Shown piece after piece: positions 36,126 to 44,986 of a DNA stretch of 64,000 nucleotides. Within the stretch, counting starts at the first letter, position 1; each line of letters begins with the position of its first letter. The translations under genes were made by a program, and so were the position numbers. Below the pieces are notes generated by a model, which did not search any database, was not told the DNA's origin, and saw only the letters and a program-made list of their open reading frames with translations. The stretch covers positions 1-64,000 of the forward strand of contig JAFEEB010000001.1 in NCBI GenBank assembly GCA_018241325.1. Reading direction: 5' to 3'. The DNA comes from Pseudomonadota bacterium (lineage in GTDB: Bacteria > Pseudomonadota > Gammaproteobacteria > Burkholderiales > Burkholderiaceae_C).

Positions 36126-37550
36126 ATGAACGCCCCCACCCAGCCCACCCACGTCATGCCGCAGATCAAGCCGCGCCCCGTGCCGCCGGCGCTGATCGAA
36201 GCGCTGAAGTCGCGCTTTGGCGCGCAGTTTTCGCAGGCGCAGGCGGTGCGCGAGCAGCATGGGCGCGACGAATCGGCCTTTACCACCGTGCCGCCGCCGG
36301 CCGCCGTGGTGTTTGCCGAAAGCACGCTGGACGTGCAGGACGCGGTCAAGCTGTGCGCCGCGCACAAGGTGCCCGTCATCCCGTACGGTGTGGGCTCTTC
36401 GCTCGAAGGCCACTTGCTGGCGGTGCAAGGCGGCATCAGCCTGGACGTCTCGCGCATGAACCAGGTGCTGAGCGTCAACGCCGAAGACCTGACGGTGACG
36501 GTGCAGCCGGGCGTGACGCGCGAGCAGCTCAACGCCGAGATCAAGAGCGCGGGCCTGTTTTTTCCGATCGACCCCGGCGCCAACGCCAGCCTGGGCGGCA
36601 TGTGCGCCACGCGCGCCAGCGGCACCAACGCCGTGCGCTACGGCACCATGCGCGAGAACGTGCTGGCGCTGCAAGTGGTCACCGCGGCAGGCGAGGCCAT
36701 CCGCACCGGCACGCGCGCCAAGAAAAGCAGCGCGGGGTATGACCTGACGCGCCTGTTCGTCGGCAGCGAAGGCACGTTGGGCGTGATCACCGAGGTCACC
36801 CTGCGCATCTACCCGCTGCCCGAGGCGGTGTCGGCCGCCATCTGCTCGTTTGCCAGCATCGGCGATGCCGTCAACACCGTGATCCAGATCATCCAGCTGG
36901 GTGTGCCGATCGCGCGCGTGGAGCTGCTGGACGGCCACACCGTGCGCATCGTCAACCAACACAGCAAGCTGACGCTGCGCGAGGGGCCGATGCTGCTGAT
37001 GGAGTTCCACGGCTCGCCCGCCGGCGTGAAGGAGCAGACCGAGACCGTGCAGGCCATCGCGGCCGAGCACGGCGGCGCCGGCTTCGAATGGGCCGACACG
37101 CCCGAGGAGCGCACCCGCCTGTGGACGGCGCGGCACAACGCCTACTTTGCCGGCGTGCAAAGCCGCCCCGGCTGCCGCTGCATCACCACCGACGTGTGCG
37201 TGCCCATCTCGCGCCTGGCCGACGCGCTGCTGGACAGCGTGCAGGAGGCCGACGACAGCGCCATCCCCTACTTCCTGGTCGGCCACGTGGGCGACGGCAA
37301 CTTTCACATGGGCTATCTGATCGACCCCGCCGACGACGACGAGCGCGCACGCGCCGAGCAGCTCAACCGCCAGGTCGTCGAGCGCGCGCTGGCGCTGGGC
37401 GGCACGTGCAGCGGCGAGCACGGCGTGGGGCTGCACAAGATGGGCTTTTTGCAGCAAGAGGCCGGCGCCGCCGCGGTCGACATGATGCGTACCATCAAGC
37501 GCGCGCTGGACCCGCTGGACATCATGAATCCGGGGAAGGTGTTTGGCTGA
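36126..37550 (+). CDS. FAD-linked oxidase, D-lactate dehydrogenase / GlcD type
   Basis: The product is 474 residues from the ATG at 36126 (AGGAG upstream). The PCMH FAD-binding domain spans about residues 50-230 (VPVIPYGVGSSLEGHLLAVQGG, DPGANASLGGMCATRASGTNAVRYG) and the FAD-oxidase C domain fills the rest, ending with GTCSGEHGVGLHKMGFL and MNPGKVFG. Enzymes of this type oxidise D-lactate or another D-2-hydroxy acid at the membrane. No glcE/glcF genes follow, favouring a single-subunit D-lactate (cytochrome) dehydrogenase. Confidence 0.88.
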   Translation: MNAPTQPTHVMPQIKPRPVPPALIEALKSRFGAQFSQAQAVREQHGRDESAFTTVPPPAAVVFAESTLDVQDAVKLCAAHKVPVIPYGVGSSLEGHLLAVQGGISLDVSRMNQVLSVNAEDLTVTVQPGVTREQLNAEIKSAGLFFPIDPGANASLGGMCATRASGTNAVRYGTMRENVLALQVVTAAGEAIRTGTRAKKSSAGYDLTRLFVGSEGTLGVITEVTLRIYPLPEAVSAAICSFASIGDAVNTVIQIIQLGVPIARVELLDGHTVRIVNQHSKLTLREGPMLLMEFHGSPAGVKEQTETVQAIAAEHGGAGFEWADTPEERTRLWTARHNAYFAGVQSRPGCRCITTDVCVPISRLADALLDSVQEADDSAIPYFLVGHVGDGNFHMGYLIDPADDDERARAEQLNRQVVERALALGGTCSGEHGVGLHKMGFLQQEAGAAAVDMMRTIKRALDPLDIMNPGKVFG

Positions 37551-37612
37551 GCTGAAATCAGCCATCCGTCCGGTGCGACGCATCGCTTCCTCAACGACGC
37601 CCCTGCCTGAAC

Positions 37613-37777
37613 ATGCAAGAGCTCCATGGTGCAGAGCTCAAGATCATCCTGCATTCGCAGCGCGCCAACCTGTACTGCCTGGAGCATTGCCGCGTGCTCG
37701 TCAACGGGGGCCGCGTCGAGTACGTGACCGACGCGGGCAAAAAAAGCCTGTACTGGAACATCCCCATCGCCAACACA
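37613..37777 (+). pseudogene. cas1: Type I-F CRISPR integrase Cas1, N-terminal remnant
   Basis: From an ATG at 37613, 55 residues match the start of Cas1f closely: LKIILHSQRANLYCLEHCRV, LVNGGRVEYVTDAGKKSLYW, NIPIANT. After that the frame continues as unrelated Pro/Ala/Arg-rich sequence. The catalytic C-terminal domain of Cas1 and all other cas genes (cas2-3, csy1-3, cas6f) are absent, so this is a dead fragment. A single I-F-repeat-like sequence lies 0.9 kb downstream, beyond higBA. Confidence 0.8.
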
Positions 37778-37866
37778 AACCCGAATGCACGACGCCATGC
37801 TCCCGCACTCGAAGGCGCCAGCTCCGCACCGCCGGCGCGCACGGCCAGCCTGCGCTGGGCGGGTAC

Positions 37867-38178
37867 TCAGGCGGGGTGCATTGGCATGGGGTGCACCGCT
37901 CGCACCGCCTGTTGCAGCGCCTCATCGAGCTCGGCCACACGCAGGTCGTAGGCCGTTTGCAAATTCAGCCACGACTGCGCATCGCCACCAAAGAAGCGGC
38001 ACAGGCGCAAGGCGGTGTCGGCGCTGATGCCCCGGCGTTCCAGCACGATGTTGTTGATGCGCGAGGCGGGCACGTGCAGTTGTTTGGCCAGAGCGTTGGC
38101 GCTCATGTCCATGGGCTTGAGGTATTCCTCGCGCAGCACTTCACCGGGGTGGGTGGGGCGCATACCGTTCTTGAACAC
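37867..38178 (-). CDS. higA: HigA-family antitoxin (XRE-type HTH)
   Basis: A GTG at 38178 with AGGAGAAAG upstream gives 103 residues; the ATG at 38163 is an alternative. MRPTHPGEVLREEYLKPMDM followed by SANALAKQLHVPASRINNIV is the HigA/VapI HTH signature. It neutralises HigB and should repress the operon. It lies downstream of higB, the reversed toxin-first order typical of higBA, 27 bases apart. Confidence 0.9.
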   Translation of the reverse strand: MFKNGMRPTHPGEVLREEYLKPMDMSANALAKQLHVPASRINNIVLERRGISADTALRLCRFFGGDAQSWLNLQTAYDLRVAELDEALQQAVRAVHPMPMHPA

Positions 38179-38204
38179 GTCTTTCTCCTTGTCGGGCGTC
38201 GGCG

Positions 38205-38486
38205 TCAGTGGCAATCGACGATTTCCACGTCCGTCGGTCCTTTGTCCGTCCCAACAAAGCACACGCGCCATGGGTCGTTGATGCGAATGCTGTGTTGCCC
38301 TTGGCGGTCACCCGTCAGTGGCTCCAGCCGGTTGCCGGGTGGGCTGCGCAAGAAATCCAGGGTCACGGCGACATCGAGCTGCGCCAGCTTGCGCTCTCCC
38401 ACCGATTGGATGTTGGCAAAGCTGCGCGTCCTGCCGCTGGTGAACAGGCGCCGGGTGTCTGGACACTTGAAGGAAACGATGGCCAT
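38205..38486 (-). CDS. higB: HigB/RelE-type mRNA interferase toxin
   Basis: The product is 93 residues. LEPLTGDRQGQHSIRINDPWRVCF is the characteristic C-terminal core of plasmid-maintenance-killer (HigB) toxins that cut mRNA on the ribosome. The N-terminus FKCPDTRRLFTSGRTRSFANI also fits. It is the first gene of the higBA pair, with a perfect palindrome just upstream as a probable operator. Confidence 0.9.
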   Translation of the reverse strand: MAIVSFKCPDTRRLFTSGRTRSFANIQSVGERKLAQLDVAVTLDFLRSPPGNRLEPLTGDRQGQHSIRINDPWRVCFVGTDKGPTDVEIVDCH

Positions 38487-38510
38487 GGCGTGTCGTGGAT
38501 CTTGTCCCGT

Positions 38511-38527
38511 TTACCGATATTCGGTAA
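38511..38527. promoter_or_regulatory. Palindromic operator upstream of higB
   Basis: TTACCGATATTCGGTAA is a 17-bp palindrome (7-bp arms) 24 bp before the higB start codon. HTH antitoxins bind such dyads to autoregulate, so this is a likely HigA site. A second palindrome, CCTGACTT-GA-AAGTCAGG, lies about 30 bp further upstream. Confidence 0.6.
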
Positions 38528-38665
38528 GCCAGCCAGCCATGTTGCCAAAGCCACGCACCCTGACTTGAAAGTCAGGCGTGTCTCAAATTTGGCGGTGGAT
38601 TTTTCCACTCTGCCGACCTTGCGTGCGCTGGGTTCGCCGGTCTTGTCCACCTGATACGGCACATC

Positions 38666-38684
38666 GTTCACTGCCGCATAGGCA
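38666..38684 (+). CRISPR. Single degenerate type I-F CRISPR-repeat-like sequence
   Basis: GTTCACTGCCGCATAGGCA equals the first 19 bases of the 28-base I-F repeat type (GTTCACTGCC...TAGGCAGC...), with one or two differences depending on which variant is taken. The last nine bases do not match. There is no second repeat at the expected 60-bp spacing on either side. It would be a leftover end of an array and gains weight from the cas1f fragment nearby. Confidence 0.4.
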
Positions 38685-38704
38685 AGCCCGCGTCTTTTCT
38701 TTTT

Positions 38705-39256
38705 TTAGCGCGCCACCCTGTACGACGCCGGCCCCGCTGTCGCGCCCAACACAAACAGCTGGTTGACCACCCCCATCACATCATCGACCAGTCCCACCGA
38801 CTGCTCCAGCAGGCGGCCCTGCTCCACCGACTGCACGCAGCCCTTGAGCGTGACGATGCGCCGCTGGCCCAGCACCCACACGCTGGTCTCGGCAAAGCGC
38901 AGGTCGTACTGGATGTACTTCTGCACGCGCGGGATGATTTCGGCGTCGTACTGGTACGAATTGGGCAGGCGGCAGCGGCCCGAGGTGTAGCAGCTGGTGC
39001 CGTGCTGGGTGCGCTCGTGCTGCTGCTCGCGCACCTCCTGCTCCGTATACAGCGGCCCCTCGGGCACGGGGCAGTGGGCGATGGCCGCGGTGACCTGCAC
39101 GAAGGGGTCGTTGAAGGCGTTGGTGCGGGCCGGGGCGGGCCCGTCGGCATGGGCCGTGGCCACCAGGCACAAGACCAGCAACGGCCCGCGCCGGGCGATC
39201 GCCCCGACGAGTGGGCCGTTGGCCGCCTTGCGCGGGCGGCAGGGGACGGGGAGCAT
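38705..39256 (-). CDS. Exported BON-like domain protein
   Basis: The product is 183 residues. After a basic start and hydrophobic segment (GPLLVLCLVATAHA) a signal peptidase site is likely. The mature part has four Cys in its first half (HCPVPEG, TSCYTSGRCRLP) and a C-terminal BON-like fold (VWVLGQRRIVTLKGCVQSVE, DDVMGVVNQLFV). BON domains bind membranes or ligands in the envelope. It follows the CsgG-like gene on the same strand, 14 bp apart, so a joint envelope function is likely. Confidence 0.7.
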   Translation of the reverse strand: MLPVPCRPRKAANGPLVGAIARRGPLLVLCLVATAHADGPAPARTNAFNDPFVQVTAAIAHCPVPEGPLYTEQEVREQQHERTQHGTSCYTSGRCRLPNSYQYDAEIIPRVQKYIQYDLRFAETSVWVLGQRRIVTLKGCVQSVEQGRLLEQSVGLVDDVMGVVNQLFVLGATAGPASYRVAR

Positions 39257-39270
39257 GGCCCCAAGCCGGT

Positions 39271-40332
39271 TTACTTGCCCGCCAGCACGTCCTGCGTGGC
39301 GGCGTCCAGCCGCCCGCTGGGCTGCAAGCCGTTGTCGCGCTGGAAGGCGCGCAGCGCGGTGGCGGTTTTGGGGCCGCCGCTGCCGTCGGGCGTGCCGACG
39401 TTGTAGCCCAGCTCGTTCAGGCGCGCCTGCGCTTCGCGCATCGACAGGGTCTTGCCGCCCTGGCCGGGGATGGAGGTGCGCGAGGGGCCGGCACCACCAT
39501 CCACACCCAAGCGGCCACCTCCGCCCAGGCCCTGGCCCTGCACCGACTGCGCCTTGTAGCCGCGCAGCGCGCGCACCATCTGGTTGTAGGCGTCCATGAA
39601 GGCGGCGGTGATGACCTTGCCCTGCGGCGTGTTCTGGTAGCCCCCCAGGCCGCCGCCGGCGCTGCCGCCGAACAGGCTGCCAAAGCCGCCAAAGTCGGTC
39701 TTGGAGGCGCTGCCCTCCGACGCCGCGACCTGCACGCCGGACCGGTTGTCCACCAGCGTCAGCATGGTGCTGGCCTCGCGCGTCTTGGTGCCCGCGGCCA
39801 CGGCGCCGAACAGGCCACCGGCGCGCCCGCCGATCAGCCCACCCAGCGCGCCGCCCACGCCGCCGGTGTCGCCTTCACTGAAGATGATCTCGGGCGACAT
39901 GGCGTAGTCGGACGCGACCATCTGGCCGCCCCCCATCTGGCTGCCCTGGCGCATCTGGCCGGAGGCCATCAGCTCGCGCTCGCGGTTCATGGCGTTCATG
40001 CCGGCGGCGCTGCGCTCGACGATGATGAAACAGTTGGACTGCTGCACCAGCAGGCGCAGCAGGTTGGCCGTGGGCGGCAGCTTGTATTCGTTGCGCAGGA
40101 TGGTGTACCAGCCGGCGTTCTGGTTCTCGACCAGCGAGACGGTGCCCAGGGGCGATGCGCAACGCTCCAGTTGTCCGCTCGCGCCCGATGTGGCGGCGCC
40201 GGCGGCGCTGCCGGTGGCCACCGTCTTGGAATCGGCGCTGCCCATTTTCATGTCGGTGGTTTCGCAGCCGGCCAGGGCCAGCGCAGCCAGCACGGCGCCG
40301 GCGGTCAATGCGAGATGCTTGGGGGTGGGCAT
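39271..40332 (-). CDS. CsgG-like lipoprotein with C-terminal peptidoglycan-binding domain
   Basis: The ATG at 40332 gives 353 residues. A lipobox (ALALAGCETT) lipidates the mature N-terminus. Residues of about 60-230 follow the CsgG/curli-secretion pattern (LLRLLVQQSNCFIIVERSAAG, IIFSEGDTGGVGGALGGLIG, TREASTMLTLVDNRSG). The end (MREAQARLNELGYNVGTPDG, ALRAFQRDNGLQPSGRLD) is a PG_binding_1 domain. It is probably an outer-membrane-anchored protein reaching the cell wall. No curli subunit genes are near. Confidence 0.8.
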   Translation of the reverse strand: MPTPKHLALTAGAVLAALALAGCETTDMKMGSADSKTVATGSAAGAATSGASGQLERCASPLGTVSLVENQNAGWYTILRNEYKLPPTANLLRLLVQQSNCFIIVERSAAGMNAMNRERELMASGQMRQGSQMGGGQMVASDYAMSPEIIFSEGDTGGVGGALGGLIGGRAGGLFGAVAAGTKTREASTMLTLVDNRSGVQVAASEGSASKTDFGGFGSLFGGSAGGGLGGYQNTPQGKVITAAFMDAYNQMVRALRGYKAQSVQGQGLGGGGRLGVDGGAGPSRTSIPGQGGKTLSMREAQARLNELGYNVGTPDGSGGPKTATALRAFQRDNGLQPSGRLDAATQDVLAGK

Positions 40333-40490
40333 GGTGAGATAGGCTCCTCGTCCTTGGGTGAATTTCGTTTTGCCGCGATCGCCGCTGCGGCGCGCCCGGC
40401 GGGCGGTGATGATAACCGCAGAGCGCGGCTGGACAAAGCTCCCGGTCGCCGTCGCTTGCTCAGGATCCTGGGGGCCCCGGTCGCGGCCGT

Positions 40491-40775
40491 TCAAAGCCGG
40501 CCGCCGCTGCCCAGGCGCAGCACGGAATACAGCACCAGGCCGATGCGTGCCCAGGGTGTCCTTGAGGTGGAAGCAGAACAGGAAGCCTTGTCGAGCCGGA
40601 CGTTCTCGATGGCCAGCAAGCCGATGATCATGAAGCCGAAGATGGCGGCGATCAGCAGCGAGCCGCGCACGCCGAAGCCATGCCGGCGCGACATCACGCT
40701 GCTGGACGGATCGGTGCGATGGGCGATGCGCCCGGCGCCCCAGCCCAGCAGCGCACCGATGGCGGTGACCGTCAC
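40491..40775 (-). CDS. Small hypothetical membrane protein
   Basis: A GTG at 40775 gives 94 residues with two hydrophobic segments (VTAIGALLGWGAGRIA and GSLLIAAIFGFMIIGLLAIE). It starts inside the stop of the preceding frame as GTGA, suggesting translational coupling. The second half is Ser/Arg/Gly-rich and looks out of frame, so the gene may itself be damaged. Family not recognised. Confidence 0.4.
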   Translation of the reverse strand: MTVTAIGALLGWGAGRIAHRTDPSSSVMSRRHGFGVRGSLLIAAIFGFMIIGLLAIENVRLDKASCSASTSRTPWARIGLVLYSVLRLGSGGRL

Positions 40776-41030
40776 CCCGCCAGGATGCCCCGCTTGCGCC
40801 CGGCGACAAAGGTCACCAACGCGGCGATGAACAGCTGGATCAGCGTGGTAACGGTGCCCGGCCATGCCCCCGGTGATTTGCAGCCAGTTCTGGCGCGGGT
40901 CGTCGGGCACGGATTCGAGCGCATGGTCTTCCATGCGCTCCGCAACTTGGGCTTGGGCCGTGCGATTCTCCTCGGTGGGGGACTGTCGCGGGGTTGGAAT
41001 GGGCTCGGGTGGACGATCTTCGCCGGGGGG
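40772..41030 (-). pseudogene. Broken membrane protein gene (frameshift)
   Basis: Reading in one frame gives PEPIPTPRQSPTEENRTAQA, then QVAERMEDHALESVPDDPRQ and NWLQITGGMAG. The hydrophobic continuation TVTTLIQLFIAALVTFVAGR followed by KRGILAG lies in another frame and ends at 40772. A single indel near 40860 would join them into a protein with a Pro-rich N-terminus and one membrane helix. No clear start codon is visible before the iorB stop. Confidence 0.45.
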
Positions 41031-41034
41031 TGGC

Positions 41035-42570
41035 TCAGGCGCTGGGCAGCATGATTTTCAGCCCCAGCGTTGCCTCGCGCTCGCCCAGGGCCTTGCCGCT
41101 GGGGTCGAGCAGGGCGGCGGCGCGCAGGCTGGCGAGGGTGGCGCCGGCGTCTGGCTGTTCGCTGATCTGGGGCACGGCCCGCATCAGGCGATCGAACTTG
41201 CCGGTGCCGCGCGTGTGCGTGTCGCTGTAGCCCTTGATAAGCTGGCGGCAGCGCAGCACTTCGGTGGCCAGTGCTGCGTCGCCGCGCTCCAGCGCCTGTT
41301 CGGCCACGGCCAGCCAGGCCTGCCAGTGCGCCACCTCTTCGGCGTGGCGGCGGTTGCCGCGGCGCCAGCGGGCCAGGCTGGCCATCAGACGCAGCTGCAT
41401 GTGGCCCTTGACCGTGTGGGTCTGGATGCGCCGGCCTTTGTTCAGGCGCGGGCCCAGCCAGGCCTTCAGGCGTGGCGAGCGATCCAGCCAGTCGGCCCAG
41501 CCGGCGGGCAGCAGGCCCATGGCTTCTTCCAGGCGGGGGTGAAAGTACTCCTCCATGCCCACCACGTCATCGGCCTGGCCGCCGACCTCGCCGCGGATGC
41601 GCGCAAAGCGCTCGGCGCGGGTCTTCAGGTCGGCCACGCGGATCACGTCGTCGTAGGACATGGCCACGGCAATCCAGTGCGCGGCGGCAATCGTCAAGTC
41701 GGCCGTCGCGGGCGCCGGATCGCGCCGGGCCAGGCGCGCCACGTGGTCCAGGTATTCGCTGCCGTAGGCCACGTCCTGCCAGTCCACCACGCGCGCCAGG
41801 CCTTCGCCCAGCCAGGGCCAGGCGGGCTGGGCAAACTCCTGGCGGATGCGCGCCAGCAGGGGCGCCAGCGCCGGGCTGGCGGCTTTGCCGGGCAGCGGGC
41901 GCGGAGCGGTCTTCATGGCCTCGGCCTTGGCGGCCAGCGCGGGCGGGGTGGGGCGGGTGCGGGCCAGCTCGGCGCCGGCGCGCAGGGCCTTCAGGCTGGC
42001 TTGCGCGCCCTTTCCGCCGCGCTCGACCACCTGCTCGAAGGCCTGCTGGTGAAAGGGCAGCACGTCGCAGCCGGCCAGCGCGCCAAACAGGCTGGCCGAG
42101 ATCATGCTGCCGTGGTTCACCGCCAGCGCCTGCATGTCGTCGGCCACCACGCGGCGCGCCGCCTGGCGCACCAAGTCCAGCACGCCGGCGCTGTCGGCGG
42201 CGCCGTCGCCGGGCACCATTTTTTCCTGCACGGCGTAGGTGCGGTGCGTGCTGGTGATGACGGTGGTGCGGTTGGGCGTGACCAGGCCGCGCGCCACGGC
42301 GCGGCCGGCTTCCATCAGCTCGGCGGCAATCAGGATGTCGACCTCGCCGGGGATAGGCATCTGCGCCAGCACCGGCGTCTGGCCGGGCGTGGGTTCGACC
42401 AGCTCGATGTAGTAGATGGTGGCGCCGGTGCGCTGCGCCACGCCAGCCACCGAGGTGGCCTGCGCGGTCCAGCCGGCGTCCTCGGCCAGGGTGGTGATCC
42501 AGTCCTCCAGCACGCCGCCGCCCTGGCCGCCCAGGGCCATGATGGCGATGGTGATCATGCGCGGCTTCAT
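41035..42570 (-). CDS. iorB: Indolepyruvate (arylpyruvate) oxidoreductase, beta/gamma-type subunit
   Basis: The ATG at 42570 overlaps the iorA stop (ATGA) and gives 511 residues. The N-terminal 190 residues are the pyruvate-ferredoxin oxidoreductase gamma-like domain (IAIMALGGQGGGVLEDWITTL, GVAQRTGATIYYIEL). The long C-terminal part (DUF6537-like) is typical of the extended beta subunits in Burkholderiales. With IorA it decarboxylates aryl-2-oxo acids to aryl-acetyl-CoA. The partner ferredoxin is not in the window. Confidence 0.88.
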   Translation of the reverse strand: MKPRMITIAIMALGGQGGGVLEDWITTLAEDAGWTAQATSVAGVAQRTGATIYYIELVEPTPGQTPVLAQMPIPGEVDILIAAELMEAGRAVARGLVTPNRTTVITSTHRTYAVQEKMVPGDGAADSAGVLDLVRQAARRVVADDMQALAVNHGSMISASLFGALAGCDVLPFHQQAFEQVVERGGKGAQASLKALRAGAELARTRPTPPALAAKAEAMKTAPRPLPGKAASPALAPLLARIRQEFAQPAWPWLGEGLARVVDWQDVAYGSEYLDHVARLARRDPAPATADLTIAAAHWIAVAMSYDDVIRVADLKTRAERFARIRGEVGGQADDVVGMEEYFHPRLEEAMGLLPAGWADWLDRSPRLKAWLGPRLNKGRRIQTHTVKGHMQLRLMASLARWRRGNRRHAEEVAHWQAWLAVAEQALERGDAALATEVLRCRQLIKGYSDTHTRGTGKFDRLMRAVPQISEQPDAGATLASLRAAALLDPSGKALGEREATLGLKIMLPSA

Positions 42571-44828
42571 GGGCGCACCTCGTCGATGGTGGCGCCGTAG
42601 AGCTGGCGCGCGGCGCGCCGGCGCTCGCCGCGCCCCTGCAGCCAGCCGACGGCGCCGCGGCGCAGGCCGGCCAGCCAGCGATCCCAGCCCGTGGGGTTGT
42701 TGACCTTGTGCGCCTTGTAGAACGAGGGGCACAGCACGGCGGCGTCGGCCACCTCGCCGCAGTGGCCGCAGGCCACGCAGGCCTCGTCCACGCTGGCCAC
42801 CGGGTCGGGCTTGAGCGCGTCGCCGCTGGGCGCCAGCGTGAGGCTGGGGCAGCCCGACAGGCGCATGCAGGCGTGGTCGCCCGAGCACACCGCGGCGTCC
42901 ACGCCAAAGCGCTCCTTCAGTACCCGCTCGCCTTGCTTGATGGCCAGGGCCTTTTGCGGCTTTTCGCGCCGTTGGCGGTTGAGCATGCACTCGCTTTGCG
43001 CGATCACCACCTTGGGGCCGGGCTCGGTGGACGTCAGCGCCTCGTGCAGCGCCTGCTTCATCTGCGCCACGTCGTAGGTGCGCGGGATCAGCCGCACCCA
43101 GTCCACGCCCACGCCGCGCACCGCCTGCTCGATGGGGTGCAGGGTGCTTCGGTTGGGGTTGGTGTTGCGCGACGAGGGGATGTCCTGTCCGCCGGTGGCT
43201 GCCGAGTAGTTGTTGTCAACGATGACGAAGACGTTGTTCTGCTTGTTGAACACCGCGTTGGCAATGCCCGAGGTCAGGCCGTTGTGCCAGAAGCCGCCGT
43301 CGCCCATGAAAGCCACCGCCTTCTTGCTGGCGCCCAGCTGGCCGCCGGCGTTGAAGGCCGAGGCACTGCTGCCGCCCAGGCCGTAGCCCATGGTGGTGGC
43401 GCCGATCTCGAAGGGCGGCATGATCTGGAACAGGTGGCAGCCGATGTCGGAGGACACGTGGTGCACGCCCAGCTCGGCCTCGACCAGCTTGTAGGCCGAG
43501 AAGATGGGCCGCTCGGGGCAGCCCACGCACAGGCCGGGCGGGCGCGGGGGCAGCAGCAGGCCGATGGCGGCGGCCATCTGCGGCACTTCGGTGGCGGCCG
43601 GCTCGGCCGGTGCTGGCGCAGCGAGTGCGGCGAGCTCGGCCACGGCCTCCTTGCGGCGCGACACGGTTTGCGTCACCTTGCTGCCCAGCGCGTCGGGGCG
43701 GTGACGCTCGAAGAAGCCGCGCAGGCCCTTGCGCAGTGCGTCCACGGTGTAGTCGCCGCCCATGGGCAGCACGTCCTTGCCGTGCACGGTGGTGGGCAGG
43801 CCGTGGCGCCCCAGGATGGTGTTCAGGTGCTGCTCGTGGTAGTCGGGCTGGCCTTCTTCCACCATCAGCACGGCCTTCTTGCCCTGGCAAAAGCGCACCA
43901 CCTCGTCTTCCACCAGCGGGTAGGCCACGTTCAAGATGTGCAGCGGCACGCGCGACTGGCCGAACAAGTCCGCCAGGTCCAGTTGCATCAGCGCGCGCAG
44001 CGTGTTGTTGGTCATGCCGCCCAGCATGATCACGCCCACGTCATCCAGGCTGCCGTCGCCGTCGTGGAATTCGTTGAGCCGGTGCGCCTGGATGAACTTC
44101 ACCGCCGCGGGCCAGCGCTGCTCGATTTTTTCTTTCTCGTGCAGAAACGACGCGGGTGGCAGCACGATGCGGTTGACGTCGCGCACCGGGTTTTCCAGCG
44201 CCTGCTTGAGCGTGAAGGCCGGGCGGCGGTTGGCCTGCGTGACAAAGCTGCCGTGCAGGTGGCAGGAGCGAATGCGCAGCTCCAGCATCACGGGGGTGTT
44301 GCTGGCCTCGGACAGCGCAAAGCCGTCGTGCACCGCCTTGACGATGGCCGGCAGGTTGGGCTGCGGGTCGAGCAGCCACATCTGCGACTTCATGGCAAAG
44401 GCGTGGGTGCGCTCCTGCATGATGGAGGAGCCCTCGCCGTAGTCCTCGCCGACGATGATCAGCGCGCCGCCCAGCACCCCGCCCGAGGCCAGGTTGGCCA
44501 GCGCGTCGGAGGCCACGTTGGTGCCCACGGTGGACTTCCAGGTGACGGCCCCGCGCACCGGGTAGTTGACCGAGGCCGACAACGCCGCCGCCGCGGCCGC
44601 TTCGCTGGCAGCGGGCTCGAAGTACACGCCCAGCTCCTTCAGGATGGGCTGGGCGTCGGCCAGCACGTCCATCAGGTGCGAGATCGGCGAGCCCTGGTAG
44701 CCGGTGACGTAGCCCACGCCAGCCTCCAGCAGGGCCTTGGTGACGGCCAGGATGCCCTCGCCCCGAAACACCGTGCCCGCGGGCACCTTCAGTTGCTCGA
44801 CTTCCTGGACGAATGAGCGTTCTGCCAT
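42567..44828 (-). CDS. iorA: Indolepyruvate (arylpyruvate) ferredoxin oxidoreductase, alpha subunit
   Basis: The product is 753 residues. Domains in order: pyrimidine-binding domain (YVTGYQGSPISHLMDVLADA), the central transketolase-like domain (MVEEGQPDYHEQ), the TPP-binding domain (FMGDGGFWHNGLTSG, IVDNNYSAATGGQ) and a C-terminal ferredoxin-like Cys cluster (CVACGHCGE and nearby Cys). It oxidatively decarboxylates indolepyruvate, phenylpyruvate or related acids. Together with the cyclase-type hydrolase and AraC regulator upstream it forms a small aromatic-acid locus. Confidence 0.9.
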   Translation of the reverse strand: MAERSFVQEVEQLKVPAGTVFRGEGILAVTKALLEAGVGYVTGYQGSPISHLMDVLADAQPILKELGVYFEPAASEAAAAAALSASVNYPVRGAVTWKSTVGTNVASDALANLASGGVLGGALIIVGEDYGEGSSIMQERTHAFAMKSQMWLLDPQPNLPAIVKAVHDGFALSEASNTPVMLELRIRSCHLHGSFVTQANRRPAFTLKQALENPVRDVNRIVLPPASFLHEKEKIEQRWPAAVKFIQAHRLNEFHDGDGSLDDVGVIMLGGMTNNTLRALMQLDLADLFGQSRVPLHILNVAYPLVEDEVVRFCQGKKAVLMVEEGQPDYHEQHLNTILGRHGLPTTVHGKDVLPMGGDYTVDALRKGLRGFFERHRPDALGSKVTQTVSRRKEAVAELAALAAPAPAEPAATEVPQMAAAIGLLLPPRPPGLCVGCPERPIFSAYKLVEAELGVHHVSSDIGCHLFQIMPPFEIGATTMGYGLGGSSASAFNAGGQLGASKKAVAFMGDGGFWHNGLTSGIANAVFNKQNNVFVIVDNNYSAATGGQDIPSSRNTNPNRSTLHPIEQAVRGVGVDWVRLIPRTYDVAQMKQALHEALTSTEPGPKVVIAQSECMLNRQRREKPQKALAIKQGERVLKERFGVDAAVCSGDHACMRLSGCPSLTLAPSGDALKPDPVASVDEACVACGHCGEVADAAVLCPSFYKAHKVNNPTGWDRWLAGLRRGAVGWLQGRGERRRAARQLYGATIDEVRP

Positions 44829-44927
44829 GTCACTTCTCCTGGGCCCGGGCCACCTGAGTCCGGAACTCTTGCGGCAAGGTTCTACGCGACGCCCACGGCG
44901 TCAAGCCAGCCCATGCGCCGAATGATG

Positions 44928-44985
44928 CACCCTGCAAGGGGATGGGCGAAACATCGCGCAGCGCGTGAAGACTGGGGTATGCCAT
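44928..44985 (+). repeat. Partial GC-rich dispersed repeat between cyclase and iorA genes
   Basis: CACCCTGCAAGGGGATGGGC, then GAAACATCGCGCAGCGCGTG and AAGACTGGGG match the end of the repeat at 51500-51672. The left part of the repeat is missing. Confidence 0.6.
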
Positions 44986-44986
44986 T

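Noticed and set aside
38363..38671. Minus-strand ORF of 102 codons over the higB upstream region
   Set aside because: It overlaps higB in another frame and covers the operator palindrome; no family match.
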